A stretch of 64,000 nucleotides of DNA from Mesorhizobium sp. (GCF_004962245.1 NZ_SUHQ01000012.1:1-64000); one strand, 5' to 3'; counted from the stretch's first letter, positions 1 to 8,830 are shown. Notes: a model not told the origin generated them from the sequence alone. Program-made: numbers and translations.

Positions 1-7
1 CCTTCCC

Positions 8-161
8 ACCCCCCTCTGTCCTGCCGGACATCTCCCCCGCAAGGGGGGAGATCGGCAGCTTCAGCGCTCCGCTCGCTCCTGCGACGGTGGAGATTGGCGG
101 AAGCGGTTGAGCGCGTAATCTCCCTCCTTGCGGGGGAGATGTCCGGCAGGACAGAGGGGGG
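8..161. repeat. Palindromic intergenic element, family A, copy 1
   Basis: Two long arms face each other: the left arm (about 9-52) starts CCCCCCTCTGTCCTGCCGG and the right arm (about 118-161) is its near reverse complement, each carrying an inner CCCCCGCAAGGGGGG-like hairpin. The core between arms is unrelated to that of the second copy at 50432-50586. The right arm ends about 35 bases before the first gene. It resembles the dispersed palindromic elements common in Rhizobiales; no coding role is seen. Confidence 0.85.
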
Positions 162-196
162 CGCTGTCCCGCCGCCTTCAAAAGGATAGCCGACTT

Positions 197-835
197 ATGA
201 CTAACACCGAACTGCCCATCCTCTCCCCCATCGAAGCCCGCGTGCTCGGTTGCCTGATCGAAAAGAAGGAACTGACGCCCGATGTCTACCCGCTGACGCT
301 CAATGCGGCACTTGCCGCCGCGAACCAGAAAACGGCGCGCGAGCCGGTGATGTCGATCGAGCTTGTCGAGGTGAGACGAGCGCTTGGCCAGCTGGAGCAT
401 AAGGGCTTGATCAAGCAGGTCTTTGCCTCGCGCGTCGAGCGGTATGAGCATGTCGTCGCGCAGCGCTTTTCGCTGACCTCGGCGCAGATTGCGCTGATCG
501 GCCTGCTGCTGCTGCGCGGCCCGCAGACGGCCTATGAGTTGCTGGCGCGAAGCGAGCGCATGACGCGCATCCCGTCGATCGACGAGCTTCGCGGCAATCT
601 CGACCTATTGATCGGCCGCAAGCCGCCTCTCGTCCAGCTGCTCGACCGCGCTCCCGGCCAGCGCGAGGAGCGCTATGCGCATCTCCTGTGCGGGCCGGTG
701 CAGACGCCAGTGTTTGTAACGTCTCAGCAATCATCTTCGCCGACCTCGGACCTCGAAGCGCGCGTGCGGGCTCTCGAGGAAGAGGTTGCGATGCTGCGCG
801 CACGCATCGACACGCTGACCGGCGAAGGGCAGTAG
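197..835 (+). CDS. YceH family protein (DUF480)
   Basis: This 212-residue protein matches the DUF480/YceH family in length and character: it opens with LSPIEARVLGCLIEKKELTPD, a winged-helix-like start, has a second helical module near residues 95-150, and ends in a short coiled coil (about 183-210, heptads in DLEARVRALEEEVAMLRAR). The molecular function of the family is not established; the two winged-helix units suggest nucleic-acid or protein binding. An upstream in-frame start at 128 lies inside the palindromic repeat, so the ATG at 197 is preferred. It stands alone, with the convergent OsmC gene ending 47 bases downstream. Confidence 0.88.
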   Translation: MTNTELPILSPIEARVLGCLIEKKELTPDVYPLTLNAALAAANQKTAREPVMSIELVEVRRALGQLEHKGLIKQVFASRVERYEHVVAQRFSLTSAQIALIGLLLLRGPQTAYELLARSERMTRIPSIDELRGNLDLLIGRKPPLVQLLDRAPGQREERYAHLLCGPVQTPVFVTSQQSSSPTSDLEARVRALEEEVAMLRARIDTLTGEGQ

Positions 836-881
836 CGCCTCCCGCTGGTCCTGGTGCTGCCGGCTCGCGAGAGTGGGCCGC

Positions 882-1307
882 TCAGCCGAGCCTGGCGTCG
901 AGCGACACCTTGATGGCGCCGAGCGCCTTCGACACCGGGCACTCGGCCTTGGCTTTTTCGGCCAATTCCCTGAATTTCTCCGCATCGATGCCCGGCACCT
1001 TGCCGACCACCGTGAGCGCGCTGCCTGTGATCCCCGTGCCAGGAACCAGCGTCACCACCGCTTTGGCGTCGAGTTCGTCGGCGGGCGTGCCGTTCTCGGC
1101 CAGGAAATGTGAGAACTGCATGGCGAAGCAGCCGGCATGCGCCGCCGCGATCAGCTCTTCCGGATTGGTGCCGGACTTGCCGCTTTCATCCTCGAAGCGC
1201 GCCTTGAATGAGTAGGGCGTGCCCTTCAAGGTCCCGCTCTGGGTGTCGAGCGTGCCCTTGCCCCCCTTCAGATCGCCTTGCCAGACGGCGTTTGCGGTGC
1301 GGTCCAT
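882..1307 (-). CDS. OsmC family peroxiredoxin
   Basis: A 141-residue OsmC/Ohr-type protein expected to reduce organic hydroperoxides in the cytoplasm. The two family cysteines are visible, one in the HAGCFAMQFS segment near residue 58 and one in the AECPVSKALG segment near residue 122, with the conserved NPEELIAAAHA before the first. The start at 1307 has a strong ribosome binding site (AAGGAGG, about 6 bases upstream); the longer reading to 1595 is rejected on that ground. The glycine-rich GDLKGGKGTL opening is typical of the OsmC branch rather than Ohr. Confidence 0.92.
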   Translation of the reverse strand: MDRTANAVWQGDLKGGKGTLDTQSGTLKGTPYSFKARFEDESGKSGTNPEELIAAAHAGCFAMQFSHFLAENGTPADELDAKAVVTLVPGTGITGSALTVVGKVPGIDAEKFRELAEKAKAECPVSKALGAIKVSLDARLG

Positions 1308-1513
1308 GAATTCCTCCTTGATTGTCGAGCCGTGATCGGCGTCCGGTTGACTATAGAGCGCGCGAGTCCGAAGGCCACCCCGTGCTTTCGCATGAGCGGG
1401 CAGGATGGCATCATCATCGGGCCTTAAAAAATCCGCGTGCAAAAATGTCGACTTCCATCTGCCTCGACCGTCCTGCGGGCGGCCCTGGAACTCGTGGCCG
1501 GATGGAGGATCAT

Positions 1514-1726
1514 ATGAACTGTCTGTTTTCTGCCCACTGGAGAAGCGCCGGCCGAAAGACTGCTGAACAAGAAGCCGACTGGCTGCATCGGCCACCTTCC
1601 GGCTTCGGTCGACTGCTTGCCGCGGTCGCCATCATTGGGGTCGCGGTTTCCCTTCTCGATCATGCGGCGGTCAAGAGCCCGGCCGAGACCCTGGTCGCCA
1701 ACGATTCGTCACAACAAGGAAGATAG
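1514..1726 (+). CDS. Small membrane protein, unknown function
   Basis: A 70-residue protein with one predicted membrane segment (about residues 33-50, LLAAVAIIGVAVSLLDHA). A GGAGG site 5 bases before the ATG at 1514 supports this start over the upstream in-frame one at 1322. Its stop is 2 bases before the YciI-type gene, so the two are probably cotranscribed. I do not recognise a family; it might be a membrane tether or simply a small hypothetical. Confidence 0.55.
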   Translation: MNCLFSAHWRSAGRKTAEQEADWLHRPPSGFGRLLAAVAIIGVAVSLLDHAAVKSPAETLVANDSSQQGR

Positions 1727-1728
1727 AG

Positions 1729-2085
1729 ATGAAATACGTTTGCCTGGTCTATGGTGAAGAAAAAGACCTTTACGCAATGACGCCAGAGAGGTTGGCCAAG
1801 CTCGACGCGGATTCACTGGCCTATGACAGGTCGGTGGAGCAAAGGGGCCGGCTGATCATCGCGCAGGCGCTGCAATCTGTGAAGACATCGAAGACCGTGC
1901 GCCGGCGCAAGGGCAAGCGGCTGATCACCGATGGCCCTTTCGCCGAGACCAAGGAGCAATTGCTCGGCTTCGTCATGATCGAGGCCGGGGATCTCGATGA
2001 GGCGCTGGAGGTCGCCGCAGGCATTCCGCTGGCCGAAATCGGCACGATCGAGGTCAGGGCGATCTACGACGTGCCGGGATCCTAG
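1729..2085 (+). CDS. YciI family (DGPF domain) protein
   Basis: A 118-residue YCII-related protein of the DGPF type: it starts MKYVCLVYGEE and has the signature LITDGPFAETKEQLLGF near residues 65-81. The fold is a ferredoxin-like dimer; the family's biochemical role is unknown, although in many bacteria such genes pair with an ECF sigma factor, which is not seen here. A purine-rich AAGGAAGATAGAG precedes the ATG. It follows the small membrane protein by 2 bases. A second, more distant YciI-type protein occurs at 19513-19809. Confidence 0.9.
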   Translation: MKYVCLVYGEEKDLYAMTPERLAKLDADSLAYDRSVEQRGRLIIAQALQSVKTSKTVRRRKGKRLITDGPFAETKEQLLGFVMIEAGDLDEALEVAAGIPLAEIGTIEVRAIYDVPGS

Positions 2086-2201
2086 GGATTGTTCCGTTTT
2101 TGCGTCCGGCGGGTTCAAATTTTCTTCGGCGGGCGCAACTTTTGCGTGTTGAAGCAAAGCAATTCTTCTCCTATCGTCGCTGCGGCTGGGGGATTTCGGG
2201 C

Positions 2202-2729
2202 ATGCATATACTGATTGCTGCAATTGGCCTGCTGGGAGCGGCGGCGTTCTGGTGGTACCGGCTGAAGATCATGAACGACGCAGCGCGTGAGGTTGCCGAC
2301 GTCGTTGGCCGTGTCCAGGGCAACGTGCGCCGCAAGAGACTGCGCAAGCAGGCGGCGCTCTCACCGCTGACGGCAATCGACGATCCGGTCGTGGCGGCCG
2401 CGACGCTGATCGTTGCCATTGTTTCCGAGAACGGTCCAGTTCTGCCGCAGCGCGAAGCCGCGATTCGGTCGGTGATTTCGGAGATTGCGGACGAAAAGAA
2501 GACCGATGAGGCGGTGGTCTATGCCAAATGGGCGGCGTCGCAGATCGACGATGCCGCCATCGTCGTCGACAAGCTGGCGCCGTTCCTGCGCGAACGTCTG
2601 GATGTGGCCGAAAGAAACGATCTGCTGCAGATGGTGAACCGCGCAGCACAGGCTGGTGAGCAACCCCTGAAGATATCCGACCAGCGCATGCTCAGGCTGC
2701 GGCAGAAGCTCGGCTTCGAGGTCAACTAG
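2202..2729 (+). CDS. Hypothetical membrane-anchored protein, possibly TerB-like
   Basis: A 175-residue protein with an N-terminal membrane segment (residues 2-18, followed by YRLK) and a soluble helical domain containing PVVAAATLIVAIVSENG and a C-terminal KISDQRMLRLRQKLGFEV. The alternating helices and small acidic loops recall TerB-like domains, but no metal-binding motif is clear, so the assignment is tentative. The ATG at 2202 places the membrane segment at the extreme N-terminus; the upstream start at 2100 would add an unlikely 34-residue tail. A palindromic repeat begins 7 bases after the stop. Confidence 0.6.
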   Translation: MHILIAAIGLLGAAAFWWYRLKIMNDAAREVADVVGRVQGNVRRKRLRKQAALSPLTAIDDPVVAAATLIVAIVSENGPVLPQREAAIRSVISEIADEKKTDEAVVYAKWAASQIDDAAIVVDKLAPFLRERLDVAERNDLLQMVNRAAQAGEQPLKISDQRMLRLRQKLGFEVN

Positions 2730-2735
2730 GGTGCG

Positions 2736-2870
2736 CTGATATTCAGGTGATACCGGCCTGCGAACGGCGGTTTCCTGCGCTTCCGGTGCTCACGTACCCA
2801 GAAGTACGCTCCGCTCCGGTTCTCGGAACCCACCGTTCTCGGCTCGGCCTGACCTGAATCTCAACACACC
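2736..2870. repeat. Palindromic intergenic element, family B, copy 1
   Basis: A unit of about 135 bases with outer arms ATTCAGGT and ACCTGAAT and a core containing GCTCACGTACCCAGAAGTACGC. The same unit, with few changes, is at 14107-14240. Both copies start 7-8 bases after a stop codon. The imperfect pairing of TTCCGGTGCTCACGTAC with the later GTACGCTCCGCTCCGG makes a central hairpin. It probably folds in the 3' end of the mRNA and may act as a terminator or RNA processing site. Confidence 0.85.
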
Positions 2871-2891
2871 CTGGCGTGTCCGTAAGACGGA

Positions 2892-4154
2892 TCAGATCGC
2901 TTCGCCCTTGAGCAACTTCGGTGTGTCGCCGGACAGTCCGGACGCCTGGCGGATGAAAAAATCCTTCAGCCGCGGCATGCGTTCGACGAGGCCGAGGCCG
3001 ATGTCGCGGACGGCGCGCAGCGGGCCGATGTCGTTGGAAAACAGCCGGTTCAGGACATCGGTGGTGATGCCCATCTGCAGCGTGTCGAAGCGCCGCCATT
3101 GCTGGTAGCGTTCGAGCACGTCGAGCGCGCCGATATCCTGGCCGAGCCGGTCGGCCTCGACCACCACTTCGGCCAATGCCGCAACATCCTTGAAGCCGAG
3201 ATTGAGGCCCTGGCCGGCGATCGGATGGATGCCATGGGCGGCGTCGCCGGCGAGCGCAACGCGCGGCGCGACAAAGTCGCGGGCCAGCGTCAGGCTGAGC
3301 GGCCAGGCGCGGGGCCTGTCGGCGACACGGATCTCGCCGAGCTTCAGGCCAAAGCGCTGTTCCAGCTCATGCTCGAAGACGAGGTCGTCGCCGCCGACCA
3401 GTTTTTCGGCGTCGGCCGTCCGCTCGGTCCAGACGATCGACGAGCGGTTGGTCCCGTCCTTGCCCGGCTTGAGCGGCAGCGTGGCGAAGGGGCCGGCAGG
3501 GAGGAAATGCTCTTCGGCGCGGCCATTATGCGGCCGTTCATGCGCCACGGTGCAGACGATGCCGGACTGGCCATATTCCCATTTCACCGTCTTGATGCCG
3601 GCCAAGTCGCGCAGCTTCGAGTTGACGCCGTCGGCGGCGACCAGCAGCCGTGCCTTCAGCGTCGCGCCGTCGGCAAGATGCACGGTGATGCCGGCGCCGT
3701 TCACGTCGAAAGCGTTGACGGCGACGCCTTCGACGATGTCGATGCCGAGTTTTTCAGCGCGCCGGCGTAAGGCACCGTTCAAATCCTTGTTGGCGACCAT
3801 ATGCGCAAAGGCTTCGCCGGGCGCGACCTCGCCGTCGAAGGTGAGAAACACCGGGCGCACCGGATCGGACGTGCGCGAATCGGTGATGATCATTTCGGTG
3901 ATCGCCTGCGCCTCCGGCGCGATTTCGGCCCAGACGCCGAGTTGGTCGAGCATGCGGCAAGCGGCAGCGGCGATGGCCGAGGCGCGGCCGTCCTTTTGCC
4001 AGACGCCGGCGGGCGCGGCGTCGACGACGGCGACCGCCAGGCTTGGCCGCGCCTGTTTCAGCGATACGGCGGTGGCAAGCCCGACATAGCCGGCGCCGGC
4101 GACCAGAACATCGAGCGAGGTTCGGTTCTCTGCATCCGCCCCACGGTCCACCAT
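2892..4154 (-). CDS. UbiH/UbiF/COQ6-type FAD-dependent hydroxylase
   Basis: This 420-residue flavoprotein monooxygenase is expected to hydroxylate the ring of a ubiquinone precursor at the inner face of the membrane. It has the N-terminal dinucleotide fold VAGAGYVGLATAVSL (about 15-29), the ADGVNSKLRDLAG segment (about 172-184), and the FAD ribityl-binding GDAAHGIHPIAGQGLNLGFKD region (about 307-327). The family includes UbiH, UbiF, UbiL and UbiM, and sequence alone does not decide which position is hydroxylated. The gene stands alone; the divergent tesB is 245 bases away across a set of hairpins. Confidence 0.9.
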   Translation of the reverse strand: MVDRGADAENRTSLDVLVAGAGYVGLATAVSLKQARPSLAVAVVDAAPAGVWQKDGRASAIAAAACRMLDQLGVWAEIAPEAQAITEMIITDSRTSDPVRPVFLTFDGEVAPGEAFAHMVANKDLNGALRRRAEKLGIDIVEGVAVNAFDVNGAGITVHLADGATLKARLLVAADGVNSKLRDLAGIKTVKWEYGQSGIVCTVAHERPHNGRAEEHFLPAGPFATLPLKPGKDGTNRSSIVWTERTADAEKLVGGDDLVFEHELEQRFGLKLGEIRVADRPRAWPLSLTLARDFVAPRVALAGDAAHGIHPIAGQGLNLGFKDVAALAEVVVEADRLGQDIGALDVLERYQQWRRFDTLQMGITTDVLNRLFSNDIGPLRAVRDIGLGLVERMPRLKDFFIRQASGLSGDTPKLLKGEAI

Positions 4155-4221
4155 GGCAAATTCCTTTCCAGCCTTGACTGCCCGTCATTCCTGTCGGAAA
4201 CCGCCATAACACTTCTTTGGC

Positions 4222-4295
4222 TGGTGTCCCGATTCTGAAATTCGCCTGAGTTGGATATCGAGGGCAGTACGAATTTCAGAATCGTAAGGACACTA
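4222..4295. repeat. Palindrome C1 upstream of tesB
   Basis: Perfect 15-base arms CGATTCTGAAATTCG (4230-4244) and CGAATTTCAGAATCG (4270-4284) sit within outer arms GTGTCC (4224-4229) and GGACAC (4288-4293). The sequence is AT-rich compared with its surroundings. It forms a pair with the palindrome at 4313-4387. Confidence 0.9.
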
Positions 4296-4312
4296 GCAAA
4301 CTAAGGGTTTCT

Positions 4313-4387
4313 AGTGTTGTCTTGATTTCGAAGTTCGCTCCGAGCGCAATATCGAAATCAGGCGAACTTCGAAATCCAAACAACACT
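4313..4387. repeat. Palindrome C2 upstream of tesB
   Basis: Arms GATTTCGAAGTTCG (4324-4337) and CGAACTTCGAAATC (4363-4376) are perfect complements, with outer arms AGTGTTGT (4313-4320) and ACAACACT (4380-4387). It ends 12 bases before the tesB start codon. The junction with the first palindrome also pairs (CACTAG and CTAGTG). Confidence 0.9.
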
Positions 4388-4399
4388 GGGGCGCGAAAC

Positions 4400-5275
4400 A
4401 TGACGGCGGCCATGGACGAGCTTCTCAACATTCTCGAGCTCGAGCAGCTGGAACACAACCTGTACCGTGGTCGCAGCCCCAAGCTCGACTGGCAACGTAT
4501 CTTCGGCGGCCAGACCATCGCCCAGGCGCTGGTCGCGGCCCAGCGTACGGTCGAGCCCGAACGCCACGTGCATTCGCTGCACGGCTATTTCATGCGGCCC
4601 GGCGACACCAAGGTGCCGATCATCTACGAGGTCGATCGCATCCGCGACGGCGGCTCCTTCACCACGCGACGCGTCGTGGCGATCCAGCACGGCCATGCGA
4701 TCTTTTCGCTGGAAGCCTCGTTCCAGCAGGATGAAGTCGGCCTCGAACATCAGGTGCCGATGCCGCAGGACGTGCCGGCGCCCGACACGTTGCTGTCGCA
4801 GCGCGAATTGATAGGCAAGTTCGGCGAGGCCGTGCCCGACGGCATCAGGCGCTACTGGGAGCGCGACCGGCCGATCGAGATGAAACCGGTGATGCTGGAG
4901 CATTACACAAGCCGGGAAAAGCTGGAGCCGAAGCAGAACATCTGGATCCGCACCACCGGCCCGGTTCCGGCCGATCGCGCCACGCAGGCGGCGGTGCTTG
5001 CCTATCTTTCGGACATGACGCTGCTCGATACGTCGACCTTTGCGCATGGGCGCGCCATTTTCGATAGCGACATCCAGGCGGCGAGCCTCGATCACGCCAT
5101 GTGGTTCCACCGCAGCCATCCGCTCGACGACTGGATGCTCTACACGCAAGACAGCCCGTCGACGCAAGGGTCGCGGGGGTTCACCCGCGGGTCGCTGTTT
5201 GCCCGCGACGGCACGTTGATCGCCTCGGTTGCCCAGGAAGGGCTGATCCGCCTGAAGCGGCTGCCCGCCGAGTAG
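4400..5275 (+). CDS. tesB: Acyl-CoA thioesterase II
   Basis: A 291-residue double-hotdog thioesterase that hydrolyses acyl-CoA to free acid and CoA in the cytoplasm. Family features are the N-terminal YRGRSPKLDWQRIFGGQTIAQAL region, the HGYFMRPGD motif (about 58-66), and the C-terminal hotdog with LDHAMWFHR (about 231-239) and the TRGSLFARDGTLIASVAQEG end. The start at 4400 is chosen because the upstream in-frame ATG at 4322 lies inside a palindrome. The stop codon overlaps the stem of a terminator. Confidence 0.93.
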   Translation: MTAAMDELLNILELEQLEHNLYRGRSPKLDWQRIFGGQTIAQALVAAQRTVEPERHVHSLHGYFMRPGDTKVPIIYEVDRIRDGGSFTTRRVVAIQHGHAIFSLEASFQQDEVGLEHQVPMPQDVPAPDTLLSQRELIGKFGEAVPDGIRRYWERDRPIEMKPVMLEHYTSREKLEPKQNIWIRTTGPVPADRATQAAVLAYLSDMTLLDTSTFAHGRAIFDSDIQAASLDHAMWFHRSHPLDDWMLYTQDSPSTQGSRGFTRGSLFARDGTLIASVAQEGLIRLKRLPAE

Positions 5276-5302
5276 GCAATTTTCAAAAATTGCCTAATTT
5301 TT
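5274..5302 (+). terminator. Rho-independent terminator after tesB
   Basis: A 10-base-pair stem AGGCAATTTT / AAAATTGCCT with a two-base apex is followed by a run AATTTTT. The stop codon of tesB forms the base of the stem. It separates tesB from the nitrogen operon. Confidence 0.75.
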
Positions 5303-5394
5303 AATCATACGCACTGCCGCGACAGTGATCAGCCGGCTGTTGAACGGCCCGCAACTTCTTTGTTTACAACAGGTTAATGAGCTGCTTCGGCAAC

Positions 5395-5410
5395 TGGCAC
5401 GGAGCTTGAA
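5395..5410 (+). promoter_or_regulatory. Sigma-54 promoter of glnK-amtB
   Basis: TGGCACggagcTTGAA matches the sigma-54 (RpoN) consensus TGGCAC-N5-TTGCA at the invariant GG and at the TTG with correct spacing; only the C of the -12 GC is replaced by A. It lies 85 bases before glnK, whose operon is classically controlled by NtrC and sigma-54. Confidence 0.8.
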
Positions 5411-5489
5411 TCCTAGCTGGCACTCTCCGGCTCTCATGGGGATCGGCGAAGTCGTGCAAACGCGGGGGACCCGCAACAGCAAAGGGTGA

Positions 5490-5834
<345 letters not shown>

Positions 5835-5865
5835 GCTGCGGACACGTATTCCAATGGAGAGTTCA

Positions 5866-7296
5866 ATGAATATTCCTTCTACTTTGAAGTCAGCGGCGCG
5901 CACCGCGCTGCTGGGCGCGTTCACGCTTGGAGCGTTGGGCACGATTGCCGCTTTCGCACAGGAAGCAGCGCCTGCCGCCGAAGCGGCAGCGCCAGCCGCG
6001 CCGGCCTTTACCGTCGACAAGGGCGACACGACGTGGATGATGGTTTCCACCGTGCTGGTGCTGTTGATGACCATTCCCGGCCTCGCCCTTTTTTACGGCG
6101 GCCTGGTTCGCGCCAAGAATATGCTGTCGGTACTGATGCAGGTCTTCACCATCACCAGCGTGGTTATGATCGTCTGGGTTTTCTACGGCTACAGCCTTGC
6201 CTTCACCCCCGGCAATGCCTTTGTCGGCGGCCTTTCCAAGATGTTTCTCGCCGGCGTCGACGTAACGACGCTGTCGGAAACCTTCACCAAGGGCGTCGCC
6301 ATTCCTGAACTGGTGTTCGTCATCTTCCAGATGACCTTCGCCTGCATCACACCCGCGCTGATCGTCGGCGCTTTCGCCGAACGCATCAAGTTCTCCGCCG
6401 TGATCCTTTTCACCATTCTCTGGGTGACGTTCGTCTACTTCCCGATCGCGCACATGGTCTGGTTCTGGGGTGGCCCGAGCGCCTATAGCGACCCGTCCGG
6501 GCTCATCTTCGGCTTCGGCGCCGTCGACTTCGCCGGCGGCACGGTCGTTCACATCAATGCGGGCATCGCCGGCATCGTCGGTGCGCTCATGATCGGCAAG
6601 CGCATCGGCTACAACAAGGACATCATGGCGCCGCACTCGATGACGCTGACCATGGTCGGCGCTTCGCTGCTGTGGGTCGGCTGGTTCGGCTTCAACGCCG
6701 GTTCGAACCTCGAGGCCAACGCCTATGCGGTGCTGGCCATGATCAACACCTTCGTCGCCACAGCGGCGGCGGCAGTGACCTGGATCGTGCTTGAAACGCT
6801 GCTGCGCGGCAAAGCGTCCATGCTTGGCGCGGTTTCGGGCGCTGTCACCGGCCTTGTCGCTGTCACGCCCGCTGCCGGCTTTGCCGGACCGATGGGCGCC
6901 ATCGTGCTCGGCATCGTCGCCACCTGTGGCTGCTACTTCTTCGTCTCGGTCGTGAAGAACAAGTTCGGCTACGACGACAGCCTCGATGTCTTCGGCATCC
7001 ACTGCATCGGCGGCATCATCGGCGCGCTCGGCACCGGCATCCTGGTCAATCCCGCTCTCGGCGGCGCTGGCATCGTCGATTATTCGACAGCCGACTTCGC
7101 CGCCGGCTATGCCGGAACGGCCACCCAGCTGTGGTCGCAGTTCAAGGGTGTCCTGGTAACCGTCCTGTGGTCGGGTATCGGCAGCGCCATCCTCTACAAG
7201 ATCGTCGATATGATCGTAGGCCTGCGTCCGACAGCCGATGCAGAGCGTGAAGGGCTCGACCTCACCTCGCATGGCGAAGCGGCCTATCACCCGTAA
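5866..7296 (+). CDS. amtB: Ammonium transporter AmtB
   Basis: A 476-residue ammonium channel of the inner membrane. A cleavable signal peptide (about residues 1-31, ending AAFAQ) is followed by an Ala/Pro-rich linker and eleven expected membrane helices. The pore twin histidines are seen in FPIAHMVWFWGG and DVFGIHCIGGIIGALGTG, with the VHINAGIAGIVGAL stretch between them. The ATG at 5866 has a GGAGA site at the right spacing; an alternative ATG at 5854 lies within that site. GlnK is the expected binding partner. A strong terminator follows at 7376. Confidence 0.96.
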   Translation: MNIPSTLKSAARTALLGAFTLGALGTIAAFAQEAAPAAEAAAPAAPAFTVDKGDTTWMMVSTVLVLLMTIPGLALFYGGLVRAKNMLSVLMQVFTITSVVMIVWVFYGYSLAFTPGNAFVGGLSKMFLAGVDVTTLSETFTKGVAIPELVFVIFQMTFACITPALIVGAFAERIKFSAVILFTILWVTFVYFPIAHMVWFWGGPSAYSDPSGLIFGFGAVDFAGGTVVHINAGIAGIVGALMIGKRIGYNKDIMAPHSMTLTMVGASLLWVGWFGFNAGSNLEANAYAVLAMINTFVATAAAAVTWIVLETLLRGKASMLGAVSGAVTGLVAVTPAAGFAGPMGAIVLGIVATCGCYFFVSVVKNKFGYDDSLDVFGIHCIGGIIGALGTGILVNPALGGAGIVDYSTADFAAGYAGTATQLWSQFKGVLVTVLWSGIGSAILYKIVDMIVGLRPTADAEREGLDLTSHGEAAYHP

Positions 7297-7375
7297 GTCC
7301 TGTGCGGGGCGGCCTGGCTGCCCCGCATCCTCCCATCCCGTCGTGACGCTCCCGAAAAGGGGGCTCGCGCCTTGG

Positions 7376-7404
7376 GGCCCGGACACGTTCCGGGCCTCTT
7401 TTTT
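7376..7404 (+). terminator. Rho-independent terminator after glnK-amtB
   Basis: Stem GGCCCGGA / TCCGGGCC with a CACGT loop, then TCTTTTTTG. It closes the nitrogen operon 80 bases after the amtB stop. Confidence 0.85.
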
Positions 7405-7497
7405 GTGGCCGAAATCGGTAAGCTGCTTGTCTGGTACAGCCTTCCGGTCGGGACTTTTCCTAGGCCTTGTCGACGCAACTGTGTTAGTCGCGGAACA

Positions 7498-8241
7498 ATG
7501 GCCGATACCGTTACCTCGCTTCACCGCTCCGTCCATCGCCGCCGCGCCTGGTTTCTTCGAGGCGCGCGGGGGGCGTTCTCGCTTCCGGGGTTGATCTTGG
7601 TCAGTTCCTTCGTCGGATTCGCTGCGCTGGCCAAGGACGCCGGCGTGACCGTCGCGCAGGCCGTCTTCATGACCGGGATCGTCTGGGCGCTGCCGTCGAA
7701 GGTCGTTTTCGTCGGCGCGATTCTTGCCGGGGCCTCGTTGCCGGCGGTGGCGCTGGCGGTGACCCTTTCGGCGATCCGCCTGATGCCGATGGTGATGGCG
7801 CTGGTGCCGGAAATGCGCGACGAGCGCACGCCGCGCTGGGTGCTCTATGTCCTGTCGCATTGCGTCGCCGTAACCTCTTGGGTCCTGGCGATGGAGCGGC
7901 TGAGGCGCGTGCCGCGCGCCATGCGCACGACCTACTATGCCGGGCTCGGCCTCACGCTGATCGCGGTCAACATGGTCGTGGTCGCGGTCGTCTATGCGCT
8001 GGCCGACTCGCTGCCGTCGGCCGTCTCAGCGGCGCTGTTGATGCTGACGCCGATGTACTTCCTCACATCTCTGTGGGGCTCGGCGCGCGAGCGGGCAGGG
8101 CACGTGGCGATGATTCTCGGTCTCGTCCTTGGGCCGCTGTTCCATCTTCTGCTGCCCGAAGCCGATCTGCTGGCGGCGGGGCTTATCGGCGGCGCGGTCG
8201 CCTATGCCTGGCACCGGATGCGTCAGAACGCAGCCGCATGA
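7498..8241 (+). CDS. AzlC family branched-chain amino acid export subunit
   Basis: A 247-residue membrane protein of the AzlC (LIV-E) family, the large subunit of a two-component exporter for branched-chain amino acids or their analogues. Several hydrophobic helices are evident, with the family region FVGFAALAKDAGVTVAQAVF and the following WALPSKVVFVGAILAG near residues 35-80. Its stop overlaps the start of the small AzlD subunit (ATGA), so the two are translationally coupled. The substrate cannot be told from sequence. Confidence 0.85.
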   Translation: MADTVTSLHRSVHRRRAWFLRGARGAFSLPGLILVSSFVGFAALAKDAGVTVAQAVFMTGIVWALPSKVVFVGAILAGASLPAVALAVTLSAIRLMPMVMALVPEMRDERTPRWVLYVLSHCVAVTSWVLAMERLRRVPRAMRTTYYAGLGLTLIAVNMVVVAVVYALADSLPSAVSAALLMLTPMYFLTSLWGSARERAGHVAMILGLVLGPLFHLLLPEADLLAAGLIGGAVAYAWHRMRQNAAA

Positions 8242-8588
8242 CCTATTTCTCGTCCGATCTCTGGTGGTGGCCGTTTCTGTTCATCCTGCTCGCGGGCTGG
8301 CTGGCAACGGACTTCTGGCGATTCCTCGGCGTTGCGCTCGGTGGGCGCATGGAGGAAGGATCGGATCTTCTGGTCCTCGTGCGGGCCGTTGCGACAGCGC
8401 TCGTCGCGGCGGTGATCGGCAATTTGATTGTCTTTCCCGGAGGCGCCCTGGCGGTGACGCCACTGGCGCTGCGGATCGGGGCCGCGGCACTTGGATTTGC
8501 CGCCTATCTCGGCAGCGGCAGGCGCATGATCGTCGGCATCGTCACGGCCGAGGCGATTCTGTGCCTGGGGCTCTGGCTGGGATTCTAG
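8238..8588 (+). CDS. AzlD family small exporter subunit
   Basis: A 116-residue protein with four hydrophobic segments, starting MTYFSSDLWWWPFLFILLAG; the size, topology and position directly after AzlC identify it as the AzlD partner. The ATG overlaps the AzlC stop by four bases. A hairpin with the character of a terminator lies at 8645. Confidence 0.8.
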   Translation: MTYFSSDLWWWPFLFILLAGWLATDFWRFLGVALGGRMEEGSDLLVLVRAVATALVAAVIGNLIVFPGGALAVTPLALRIGAAALGFAAYLGSGRRMIVGIVTAEAILCLGLWLGF

Positions 8589-8644
8589 CCGGCCAGGGCC
8601 GCAGCGTCGGGCGATTGCGACAGCGAAAGCCCGCGGAGCCGGAA

Positions 8645-8672
8645 CCCGGACTGTTCCGGGCCTCCTCTTTGT
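8645..8672 (+). terminator. Probable terminator after azlCD
   Basis: CCCGGA-CTGT-TCCGGG stem followed by a pyrimidine-rich CCTCCTCTTTGTTG. The T-run is imperfect. Confidence 0.5.
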
Positions 8673-8830
8673 TGTGCGGCGCCGCGCCGGTGGCAGCTCA
8701 GGCTCGATCACAATCGCTTGATCAGGCGGTTGATCGACCGCTGGTGTGAAACACCGGCTGTGCCGGTTCCGAACTGTGGTGGCGATCGTCGTTTGGGCGC
8801 TCGTGAAAACAACAGGGAAGGACACCAGTC

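Noticed and set aside
411..803. Long minus-strand reading frame inside the YceH gene
   Set aside because: It is an Arg/Ala-rich antisense frame typical of high-GC DNA and has no family features or ribosome site.
5890..7860. 656-codon minus-strand open frame opposite amtB and azlC
   Set aside because: His/Asp/Arg-rich composition with no motif; amtB on the plus strand is certain.
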